From DATMQA01 sp035566895 (GTDB lineage: Bacteria; Verrucomicrobiota; Verrucomicrobiia; Limisphaerales; UBA8199): DNA of 64,000 nt. A program made the position numbers and the translations under genes. Numbering within the stretch: the first letter of the stretch is position 1; each line of letters begins with the position of its first letter. Below are positions 57,226-64,000 of this stretch, in pieces. The DNA lies in the NCBI GenBank assembly GCA_035566895.1, contig DATMQA010000110.1, positions 15,949 to 79,948 on the forward strand. The letters run 5' to 3'. Under the pieces are notes generated by a model. That model worked only from the letters and a program-made list of their open reading frames with translations. It searched no databases and was not told the DNA's origin.

Positions 57226-57621
57226 ACATCAACCACCCGCCATCCACTTTTTCTCTCTCAAATCTCGAATCTCAAATCATGAAATCCTTGGAACCCCTTC
57301 ACCAGCTCACCACAAAATTCGCCTGCGCAGCCCTTCTCATTAACACCGTGGCTTCAGCCCGGTGGAACCACGCACTTTCGCTCAAGGAACTGTTTCAACA
57401 CTTTATCGCGAACCACCGCAACCCGCCGCACCCGCTCGCGCGTCGTGGCCGCTCTCAGCGCCCGTCTTCCGCCATCCATTATTCTTTTCACCCATCTAGC
57501 TACCGCTACGAACTGCCCGCGCTGGTCTGGAAACTCAATCCGCCTCCTGACCGGCACCGTCGTCCGGCCACTAAACCAAAAACTCCTCTTCTGCAGCGCC
57601 TTTCTTACAACCCATATAAAT
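57226..57621. other. repeat-filled gap with decoy ATG
   Basis: Contains TCTCAAA-type heptamers ending in an ATG (57279), CTCATTAAC module copy 4 with a decayed second palindrome, and GC-rich sequence without a protein-like frame. The 120-codon frame starting at 57279 reads through the repeats and is not considered real. Confidence 0.55.
57336..57400. repeat. composite repeat module, copy 4 (decayed)
   Basis: CTCATTAACACCGTGGCTTC with closing GCCCGGTGGAA half, then AACTGTT-TC-AACACTT, in which the second palindrome is broken. Start-to-start distance 52 bp, as in the intact copies. Confidence 0.65.
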
Positions 57622-58200
57622 ATGAGCCGACTTATTAGCCGCTACGAAACTCAAATCGCGCCACAGCTCCCCCACGCCAATATCCTGACCGACCGCGGCG
57701 GGCTCGCTAGTGAGGGTGCCGTCCCGCCCGCCGAAACAAAGGAAACCTCACCTGCCGCGGAAAGTCCTGGCGCCAAGGTTTATCTCGATCTCCTCCTCAA
57801 GATGATTCCCGGTGAAGTCGTCACGCTTTATACTTTCACAATCAAGTTGGTGCCGCTCATAGGCGTGCCCCAAGCAACTGGTGCGGCGGCCGGACCGGTG
57901 GACCCCTCCAAGGGCGTCACGGGCGTCCAGTTGGGCGCCACTTGGGGCTTGTTCGTGCTGGCGATGGTGTTAACGCCGGTGGCGCTGTCCTTGCAGGATC
58001 CTAAGCCCGCAGATCCAAGATGGGTATGGACCTGGCGCTTCCGTCTCTGCTTGGCCATTGGCGCCTTTCCGTTTTGGGCGTACGCCACGACGGGGGAGCA
58101 CCTGTACCCGGTCCCGTACATCCCTGCGTTGTCGCTCATCCTTGTTGCCGTTTATGCTGTCGTGGCTGGGCTTCTCGCCAAAAAGGTAGCGCCCAAATAA
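57622..58200 (+). CDS. four-helix membrane protein
   Basis: 192 residues from ATG 57622 (MSRLISRYETQIAPQLPH); the longer frame from 57445 lies in repeat DNA. Hydrophobic segments: VVTLYTFTIKLVPLIGV, TWGLFVLAMVLTPVALSL, RLCLAIGAFPFWAYATTG and ALSLILVAVYAVVAGLLA. No motif recognised. It overlaps no neighbour and ends 17 bp before the trypsin-like protein gene, so the two are probably linked. Confidence 0.7.
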   Translation: MSRLISRYETQIAPQLPHANILTDRGGLASEGAVPPAETKETSPAAESPGAKVYLDLLLKMIPGEVVTLYTFTIKLVPLIGVPQATGAAAGPVDPSKGVTGVQLGATWGLFVLAMVLTPVALSLQDPKPADPRWVWTWRFRLCLAIGAFPFWAYATTGEHLYPVPYIPALSLILVAVYAVVAGLLAKKVAPK

Positions 58201-58217
58201 AGCTTCGCCTCAAGATC

Positions 58218-59405
58218 ATGGACTATCTCAGGAAATGGCTTGACCAAGACAACGTCAGAAAAGCAATTCAGCGATGCCGCGACTCCCACGCAGTGCAAGG
58301 TGTGGTTCTGGAACTCGACGATTGGTGGCTACGGTCCTGGCGCTTGGCGGAGCGCGTTGACCCCCAGCAACCACGTCAGGTTGGAGACTCGCCCTGGGAC
58401 TCCCCGTTCGCCTATCCACGGTATTGGCCAGATGCACCCGCAACTCGAACAGCGGAATCTTTGGCTCCAATTGCCGCGCTTCTACCAACTGATTTGGAAT
58501 GGCGGCCGAGGTGGTGGGGAGACTGGGCTGACGCGCGACGGCTGGCGGATCCGAAAAGCCCCGTACGCCTGCGTGTCTGCCTCTACCCGCGACACGGCAA
58601 AGCAGCAGATCTCGAATTGCCCAACCTTGCAAACTTGGGAGTCAACTACGTCTTCGAGCCCCGGCCTGTGCCGCGTTTAGCGGCTGCTCCGACCGCAGTC
58701 CTCAACCCGTTGATTGGCGGCGGCAGCATCGGCACCGGGCCCAAGGGAGCAGGCACCCTCGGGGGAATTCTCAAAGATCCGAGCGGCGCTCACTACGGCC
58801 TTACCTGCGCTCACGTCGCCTCTGCCAACTCTTTGGTTGATCACCCTTCCCAACAGGACGCCGGCGGCCCGCGTCGCATCGGTCGGGTCACCAACGCCCA
58901 GCTCCCCACCGTTTATCCCCCGGGACTTCCGCTCACGCCGGCTAATCAGGCGGCCAATTCAAACGATGTAGATGTCGCGTTGGTCCTGATAGACAAGAAC
59001 GTGTCGTCCCGTCTCGAAGTTGATACCCTCGGACCGATAGCGGGCCTCTTCCCCCGCGGCAGCATCCAACAGTGGCACCCCACTGTATTCGCAGGGCGCA
59101 CCTCCGGTGTGCGTAGCGTGGAATTTCGAACGCCGGTTGCGTTTTACAACGTTCCAGGTCCCTCAGGAGGCACGATCTGCTTTAATGACCTCTTTGAGAT
59201 TCAATGGTCGCCGGGTGTTGGACAACCCGGGCCGCCCATACAAGCAGGTGACTCCGGCGCCTGGCTCTGCATCAGCGGGCCCAGCGGGTACGAATTGGCC
59301 GCCATGGTTGTAGCTTGGGATCCACACATTGGGTTCGCCGTCAGTGCCTCTGCCCTTGAGAGGTGGTGGAAAGGTGTTGGTTTCGCAAACCTCCAACCAA
59401 TGTAG
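58218..59405 (+). CDS. trypsin-like serine protease without signal peptide
   Basis: 395 residues from ATG 58218 (MDYLRKWLDQDNVRKA). The N-terminal 150 residues are an Arg/Trp-rich region unlike any domain I recognise (WWLRSWRLAERV, RLRVCLYPRHG). A trypsin-fold domain follows with His199 (GLTCAHVASA), Asp252 (NDVDVALVLID) and Ser346 (IQAGDSGAWLC). No signal peptide or membrane helix, so it would act in the cytoplasm, a pattern seen for trypsin-like effectors of bacterial immune systems. The oxyanion Gly and GDSG core are intact, so activity is likely. Confidence 0.85.
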   Translation: MDYLRKWLDQDNVRKAIQRCRDSHAVQGVVLELDDWWLRSWRLAERVDPQQPRQVGDSPWDSPFAYPRYWPDAPATRTAESLAPIAALLPTDLEWRPRWWGDWADARRLADPKSPVRLRVCLYPRHGKAADLELPNLANLGVNYVFEPRPVPRLAAAPTAVLNPLIGGGSIGTGPKGAGTLGGILKDPSGAHYGLTCAHVASANSLVDHPSQQDAGGPRRIGRVTNAQLPTVYPPGLPLTPANQAANSNDVDVALVLIDKNVSSRLEVDTLGPIAGLFPRGSIQQWHPTVFAGRTSGVRSVEFRTPVAFYNVPGPSGGTICFNDLFEIQWSPGVGQPGPPIQAGDSGAWLCISGPSGYELAAMVVAWDPHIGFAVSASALERWWKGVGFANLQPM

Positions 59406-59474
59406 TTCCGTATACGAGGGATTCCTTGCACAACCTAACTCGTGCGTCCGTAAACCGAGATCAAACCTATCCAT

Positions 59475-60017
59475 ATGCCCGATCCAAATGAGATTCGCTT
59501 AAAGGTGTTTACTATTGTCTCCGGCAACTCCAATTGTTCACTTGACCTAATTCGGGGCTATCAGGATCTGCGAAAGCGCCCAATTGGCATGGACGACACG
59601 GCCATCGCAGGAATGACACCCGCCTTCGTGGCCCTACTCAAGCCTTACAAACAGACCGTCCTTTCCAAGGAAATCGTTGCTGCAAAAACGGTTTCTGATT
59701 TGGTGGACATCATCGAGAAAAAGGTTGACGTGGCAAAAAAGAAGCGGGCAGATACCATGCGCGCCGCTGTCCACAAAGCACTCGCCAGTGCGGCAGGCGT
59801 TCCAGTCTCCTCCGTTACCGGAACCGTAATCTTGCGCTCGCCCCCGCTTTCGCTGACCGACGCCCAGCTAATGGCCCTGCGTGCTCCGCTGAACCAACTC
59901 ATCGATGCGTACGGTGTTGCTGTCACGATCGGGCCTGACGAAATCGAAACTCTCAAAACGGTTTCGGACATGGATGATCTGGCGCTCAAAGACATCGACG
60001 CTTCGGACGTCTTCTGA
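59475..60017 (+). CDS. small protein with two carrier-protein-like repeats lacking the Ser
   Basis: 180 residues. Two segments have the end pattern of acyl carrier domains: SKEIVAAKTVSDLVDIIEKK (about 63-82) and GPDEIETLKTVSDMDDLALK (about 154-173), each preceded by helices. The serine that would carry phosphopantetheine (DSL context) is missing in both (IAGMTPAF; LMALRAPL). This suggests a duplicated four-helix carrier-like adaptor without acyl-carrier chemistry. It is 69 bp downstream of the protease gene. The fold assignment is by pattern only. Confidence 0.5.
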   Translation: MPDPNEIRLKVFTIVSGNSNCSLDLIRGYQDLRKRPIGMDDTAIAGMTPAFVALLKPYKQTVLSKEIVAAKTVSDLVDIIEKKVDVAKKKRADTMRAAVHKALASAAGVPVSSVTGTVILRSPPLSLTDAQLMALRAPLNQLIDAYGVAVTIGPDEIETLKTVSDMDDLALKDIDASDVF

Positions 60018-60030
60018 CCAAAGGTGGGCT

Positions 60031-61200
60031 ATGAAACATAAACGCTTCCAGTGGACGATAGTCCTGCCCGCTCTTTCTTTGATGGCTTTTTGCGCACCAG
60101 CCCAGAGCCCAATGGCTGAGGCCGAGGTCCAACGAATTCTGCAGCTCTACGACAAGAACCATGATGGAAAGCTCGATGCAGCCGAGTTGTCCGATTACAT
60201 CCTGAAGGAAAAAAGTCCTTATAAAGCCTTAAAACCGGACGGCAGCGGGAAGGTGAACTTTGATGACATCAAGAAACAGGCGGTCAACGACGCCAATAAG
60301 ATCGAAGACCGTTACGGCGACGTGAACTCGTCCCTGGATCAACAAGGCATTAAGACCGCCCTCCTCCCGAAAGAAGATTCCAAAGGATTCTTTGATGTCA
60401 TTGGGAACGTGGTGCGCTTCAGGAAATCATTTCTTTCCGCCGCCACTGAGGCACAGCCGGCTAACTTCAGTTGGACCAAAACCCCGACAAACACATCCTT
60501 TTCTGTGGACGCTGCGTTGGGGTTGCAACCAATCCAACTTTATGAGACCACCATTGGTAAGCACGAACTGGTGTTAGAAATCGCTCCCAGCGTCGAGGGA
60601 CATGTTTCTTCCGATCCCAAAGCCTCACAGAATTCCATCAGCGCCCGAATCCCGTTCGATTTCAGAGAGGGTCTTACCGCGAATTACGTTAAGGACGCGT
60701 GGCTCCCGTCCCAGTACTTCACTGTGACGCCGGTTTATGAAACGGACAAATCATGGAAAACGAAGACCATTTCCTTGCAGCCCTTGTACACGCCCAACAT
60801 CCCCAAGCTCGGGATCGGGTCTTTCCTCCCATTGGTCGGTGCCCGTACAAACGCTTTGGTCTATTTGAGGTGGAGACCTTACGTAGGCTTTGACATCGGC
60901 CGCGTCCTCGACAGCGGCGGAAATGCCTCCCTGCGGGCCAAAGCAGATTACTGGCGTTTTTATTCTCAAGCCCATGGAGAACTTTGGATCACTGATCAGT
61001 TTCTCCTTGCCGCTGATATTTACGACCGGCTCCTCCTGAACGGAAACGGCAAGAATTATGTGTACGCTGAGATCTCACCCACGCTTTATGTAGATACCAA
61101 CCAACGTTTTTCGGTTGGTATCACGTACAAAAATGGAAAAACGACCCCCGCTTTCAACGAGGTGCATTCGCTAAATCTTTGGGCGGGAATTAAATTCTAG
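60031..61200 (+). CDS. secreted EF-hand plus beta-barrel-like outer-membrane protein
   Basis: 389 residues from ATG 60031, with AAAGGTGG just upstream. Signal peptide MKHKRFQWTIVLPALSLMAFCAPAQ. Residues 41-52 are a canonical EF-hand loop (DKNHDGKLDAAE), with a degenerate second one at KPDGSGKVNFDD. From about residue 125 alternating aromatic strands suggest a beta-barrel, ending LWAGIKF with the terminal Phe expected of outer-membrane proteins. Calcium binding and barrel topology are inferred. It stands between the carrier-like gene and a membrane protein gene. Confidence 0.7.
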   Translation: MKHKRFQWTIVLPALSLMAFCAPAQSPMAEAEVQRILQLYDKNHDGKLDAAELSDYILKEKSPYKALKPDGSGKVNFDDIKKQAVNDANKIEDRYGDVNSSLDQQGIKTALLPKEDSKGFFDVIGNVVRFRKSFLSAATEAQPANFSWTKTPTNTSFSVDAALGLQPIQLYETTIGKHELVLEIAPSVEGHVSSDPKASQNSISARIPFDFREGLTANYVKDAWLPSQYFTVTPVYETDKSWKTKTISLQPLYTPNIPKLGIGSFLPLVGARTNALVYLRWRPYVGFDIGRVLDSGGNASLRAKADYWRFYSQAHGELWITDQFLLAADIYDRLLLNGNGKNYVYAEISPTLYVDTNQRFSVGITYKNGKTTPAFNEVHSLNLWAGIKF

Positions 61201-61301
61201 CGCCATTCGGATATTGCGAATGTTACTTCCAAACGCAACGTGGGCCCATGCCAACCCCATTTCGATAAAAACAGCAACCGCAGCGAAGAAAGGATTGCCT
61301 C

Positions 61302-62783
61302 ATGGACGACAAAATACAAAAGGTCCTCCTCGACTACTATAAACTCCTCGCGCAAGCCAAGGGGGGCACCACCGCAGAAGACGAACTTCGCAATTTCGTG
61401 GAAACTGCGCGAGTCGCCCTGCTCACCCTTGTCAAAAAGAAATCTGATGACGCCAAAGAGTTACAGGGGAAAAAGGATCCGGACCTAGCTAAAGAAGCAC
61501 ACCGTATCGCGCGTATCGCCGAAAGGATGCGAGACAATCTGCCCCCAGGAATTCCAGTTAAGTGGTCATTCTGCCTTGCCGGCTTTGTTATCATCGTCGC
61601 TTTGGGTCTGGTGATTTACCTCACAGCATTTTTGAAAAACCCCTCCCCGTTCCAGAACAAGCTGATCCTTGCGCTGGTATGCTTCATCCTTTCCTCGAGC
61701 TCTGCCCTGCTATTCGCGGTACGAGCAAAAATAGAAGGCACCTTGGGCGTGCTCACCGTTACTCTCGGTGGCCCGGGAGTTCTCTGGATAGCTTCATTAT
61801 TGATCTTCGAACATTTTACCGACACGAAGATCGAGGCACAACTTCCACGCCTAGTGAGAGATCTTCTCCGCCAGGCCGATCAAAGAGAAGGCTGGATCCC
61901 TTATTCCGAATGGAACACAAAGATCGGAAATTTTCGGCAGCTATTTGAATCAGACGAGGAAACTTTCGTAAGCGCCGATCTCTTGCCAGGAGTATTTTAC
62001 AGCGGCGTTGAAGATTCTAAAAAACTCAGCAACCCAATCATCGACACACTGTTTTTTTATAATACAAATGTTACTGTCAAGCTTCAGCACATACATGGTT
62101 CCAGAGTCAGCCGGAATCAAAAACCTTCGGTCTATTTGGCCGCGACTCCATCCACCGCGGCTGGAAAGGTCGTTACCTTTGCATTCACGCGCGAAGATAA
62201 TGAAATCAATCCGATCGAAACCCTCCAGCACTCTGGGTGGCTGCCTGTCGACGACGTTGAAGCTGACGTTTTCGTTGTCACTTTTTACTACTCTGATGAG
62301 ATTTCGAGCGGCGACTGGATATGCCTCGATATCCCAAGATATGCCGGTGCAGGAGATGCGGCAGATACGAGTCTCGGCCTTTGCTTCGCTGGAAGAACAT
62401 TCAAAAATGCCACCTATTGGGAGATGAAGGCTGACGCCGATTCCACCACGTCTCCTGCACCTCTCACGTTCAGGCAATTGGATCGCCTGACCGTTCAGAC
62501 GAACTTAAATCTCTTATGCTTTGCTGAATGGTTTCAGGCCTTTGATAGGGACTCTCGCTTTGGAAAACACGTTGCCACACCAGGCGAAGGCCAGGCGGCT
62601 CCACAAGTTAGCATGGCAACGTTTTGGCCTTCGCTGACGGAAGCCCTCACCGGAAATCGGACGAACAGCCTCCAATTGCAATCATTCTTCGGCAGCACCA
62701 ATATAATGAGCGCTTTTGATTCTCGCTGGGTCCCGCACGTTAAAGTTCGAAACAGCTTTCTCGTCCTGTTCCACGTTAATTGA
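61302..62783 (+). CDS. hypothetical membrane protein, AT-richer than its neighbours
   Basis: 493 residues. An N-terminal coiled-coil-like stretch (1-85), three hydrophobic segments at about 88-165 (FCLAGFVIIVALGLVIYLTAF, LILALVCFILSSSSALLFAV, TVTLGGPGVLWIASLLIF), then a 330-residue soluble beta-rich domain. No motif recognised. Codon use is visibly less GC-biased than in the 38-58 kb genes, suggesting a different origin. Its stop overlaps the region just before the transporter start. Confidence 0.65.
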   Translation: MDDKIQKVLLDYYKLLAQAKGGTTAEDELRNFVETARVALLTLVKKKSDDAKELQGKKDPDLAKEAHRIARIAERMRDNLPPGIPVKWSFCLAGFVIIVALGLVIYLTAFLKNPSPFQNKLILALVCFILSSSSALLFAVRAKIEGTLGVLTVTLGGPGVLWIASLLIFEHFTDTKIEAQLPRLVRDLLRQADQREGWIPYSEWNTKIGNFRQLFESDEETFVSADLLPGVFYSGVEDSKKLSNPIIDTLFFYNTNVTVKLQHIHGSRVSRNQKPSVYLAATPSTAAGKVVTFAFTREDNEINPIETLQHSGWLPVDDVEADVFVVTFYYSDEISSGDWICLDIPRYAGAGDAADTSLGLCFAGRTFKNATYWEMKADADSTTSPAPLTFRQLDRLTVQTNLNLLCFAEWFQAFDRDSRFGKHVATPGEGQAAPQVSMATFWPSLTEALTGNRTNSLQLQSFFGSTNIMSAFDSRWVPHVKVRNSFLVLFHVN

Positions 62784-62785
62784 TT

Positions 62786-63739
62786 ATGGTCTTTTCCAGG
62801 GACATTCGACGGCGCGTTCTGGCGGATGTCGCACTCCTTGTGCCTGTAATCGTGTGGGCGACAAATTTCACTGTCGTGCGTCAGGCAATGCTCACCTGGG
62901 GGGGCGCTAGATACTCATTTTTAGCCGCCCGATTCTGGCTTGCTACCCTGGCGCTCATTCCCTTTATCATCTGGAGACCCCAGAAGGAGGCGGTTTCCTG
63001 GCGTGAGTACGTATACCCGGGAATTCTCGTCGGGATCTCACTCGTTATCGCTTATAGCTCCCAAACGGCCGCATTGGTGTACTCGACCGCTTCAAAAACC
63101 GCCTTCATCACAAGCACAAGCGTCATCATAGTGCCCGTGGTCGCAGCGCTCATGCTTAAGGAAATCATCCGACCGCTTACCGTGATCGGGGTTATTCTCG
63201 CCTTCATTGGCTTGGCATTGCTCTGTTTAAAGAACGATTACAGCGTCAGCGTGGCGGACGGCTTTTCGTTAATTTGCGCAGTCGCTCTTGCGGCTGACGT
63301 GCTGATAATTTCTCGCTACGCCGGACGCCTCAACCCTCTTCGCCTCACTGCTGTTAGTACGTTCCTGATCGCCCTCGTCTTCACCCTTGCTTCGATTTTC
63401 TACGACCTCCCAAGAGGGATGCCGCCAATGAACTCCCAGGTCGCATTTGCCATCCTGTTCACGGGACTAATCGCAACAGCCCTATGCTTTTGGATACAAG
63501 CCAAGGCGCAGCGCTTTACGACCGCGACGCATGCTGCGCTTATCTTCAGTCTCGAGCCGGCGATTGCCGCCTTCGTCGGATTCCTTTGGTCCGACGAACG
63601 GTTAACGATCCGAGCCATTTTCGGTTCCTTCCTGATACTCTCTGGCAATCTGATTGCAGAACTAGGCGGCATAATGTTCCCAGTTTCTCATCGCATCGAG
63701 AGCCAAAGCAATGACAGCCGGAAGACGATTGTGAGCTGA
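62786..63739 (+). CDS. DMT-superfamily transporter (EamA/RhaT-type)
   Basis: 317 residues from ATG 62786 (MVFSRDIRRRV), with ten hydrophobic segments in two EamA repeats. Typical features: PVIVWATNFTVVRQAM, FLAARFWLATLALIPF, the end of repeat 1 GVILAFIGLALLCLKND, and repeat 2 FAILFTGLIATALCFWIQAKAQRFTTATHAALIFSLEPAIAAFVGFLWSDERL. Probable metabolite exporter; the substrate is unknown. It starts 2 bp after the preceding stop codon. Confidence 0.9.
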   Translation: MVFSRDIRRRVLADVALLVPVIVWATNFTVVRQAMLTWGGARYSFLAARFWLATLALIPFIIWRPQKEAVSWREYVYPGILVGISLVIAYSSQTAALVYSTASKTAFITSTSVIIVPVVAALMLKEIIRPLTVIGVILAFIGLALLCLKNDYSVSVADGFSLICAVALAADVLIISRYAGRLNPLRLTAVSTFLIALVFTLASIFYDLPRGMPPMNSQVAFAILFTGLIATALCFWIQAKAQRFTTATHAALIFSLEPAIAAFVGFLWSDERLTIRAIFGSFLILSGNLIAELGGIMFPVSHRIESQSNDSRKTIVS

Positions 63740-63874
63740 TGAAACGCAGGGGGTTGGGCGCCATGGGGTACCCAAAAAGTAACACGGGGGGTCAGTGGGC
63801 GCCGAGACAGGGTTAGAACAAAGGTTATGCACGAACCGCACCAACGGCGAGTTCGTCCAATGTCACGGGTCACT

Positions 63875-63914
63875 TCAAAACCAGCCAGTCAGGGTCGAAT
63901 CAAAACCGGCCACT
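63875..63914 (-). mobile_element. repeated end motifs, probable IS21-type element terminus
   Basis: TCAAAACCAGCCAGT (63875-63889) and TCAAAACCGGCCACT (63900-63914), 25 bp apart, resemble the multiple transposase-binding repeats near IS21-family ends. The flanking sequence TGTCACGGGTCACT is also of that type. The body of the element would lie beyond the right edge. Recognition is from memory; no transposase is seen. Confidence 0.35.
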
Positions 63915-63923
63915 CCGAGGTGC

Positions 63924-63998
63924 TTAATTCATATCAGGTTTCTTGATGCAGGCAAGGGGCTTTTCAATTTCTTCATTTCTACTGGCTCCGTTCGTTCC
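63924..63998 (-). CDS. possible C-terminus of a gene running off the right edge
   Basis: Minus-strand frame open to the window end and closed by TAA at 63924-63926, reading ...ASRNEEIEKPLACIKKPDMN. It could be the end of a transposition protein of the IS-like element. Too short to judge; a second open frame is also present. Confidence 0.2.
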   Translation of the reverse strand, partial: GTNGASRNEEIEKPLACIKKPDMN

Positions 63999-64000
63999 AC

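Noticed and set aside
57279..57638. Plus-strand 119-codon frame
   Set aside because: Starts at the repeat-borne ATG and is made of repeat module sequence; the real gene starts at 57622.

Overview
The window looks like a chromosomal piece of a high-GC, non-cultivated-type soil Verrucomicrobiota, probably of the Pedosphaera/Limisphaerales lineage. This is inferred from gene families, not from a marker gene: two 3-keto-disaccharide-hydrolase-type (DUF1080) domains, a pseudopilin with a bare FTLIELLVVIA leader, a giant secreted Thr/Asn-rich Ig-like protein ending in a FFYRLLHVN-type tail, a GltD-like/Rieske/cytochrome b/multihaem cluster, several Ser/Thr kinases, and many short palindromic and heptameric repeats. 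No rRNA, tRNA or CRISPR array was seen.

Layout. 0-7 kb (minus strand): the 5' end of a pseudopilin gene, a 1582-residue secreted Ig-like protein and an HpnI-like glycosyltransferase carrying two repeat insertions. 7.2-16.2 kb (plus): a PocR/AraC regulator, then a respiratory block (two small cytochromes c around a porin-like barrel, an FAD/4Fe-4S oxidoreductase, a Rieske protein, a fused cytochrome b and a six-haem cytochrome c), probably a quinol oxidoreductase with an extra flavin module. 16.2-19.4 kb: a DUF1080 protein, a trypsin-like protease and a beta-lactamase-fold hydrolase. 19.4-27 kb (minus): rhamnulokinase, then a surface-polysaccharide cluster (GT9, GT2, SDR epimerase, DegT aminotransferase, hexapeptide acyltransferase, UDP-sugar 6-dehydrogenase). 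27-38 kb: NUDIX hydrolase, GYF_2/cyclic-nucleotide-binding protein, zinc ribbon, atypical kinase, a small conserved-looking gene, an ECF-like sigma factor with two tiny downstream genes, a three-domain glycosyltransferase and a WD40 kinase.

38.4-62.8 kb is an all-plus accessory island: S53 protease, phospholipase C/acid-phosphatase-type phosphoesterase, a GMC-DUF1080 chimera, a lipoprotein, a hybrid histidine kinase, two paralogous AraC-type mini-regulators, a calcineurin-like phosphoesterase, two paralogous membrane-anchored proteins, a TIR protein with an apparent frameshift, several small membrane proteins, a trypsin-like protease without a signal peptide, a carrier-protein-like small protein, an EF-hand outer-membrane-like protein and an EamA transporter. 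After each AraC-type gene (for the first, within its 3' end) lies the same promoter architecture: tandem 19-bp direct repeats, then -35 and -10 boxes at identical spacing. The right edge carries what look like the repeated ends of an IS21-type element.

The most distinctive non-coding signal is a set of drifting 7-bp tandem arrays (different heptamers, same period) that fill spacers and enter some genes, together with several families of palindromic elements. The best candidate for an undescribed system is the 46-62 kb region: two AraC-type regulators with matching promoters controlling TIR, phosphoesterase, trypsin-like and membrane-protein genes. That functional reading is inference.
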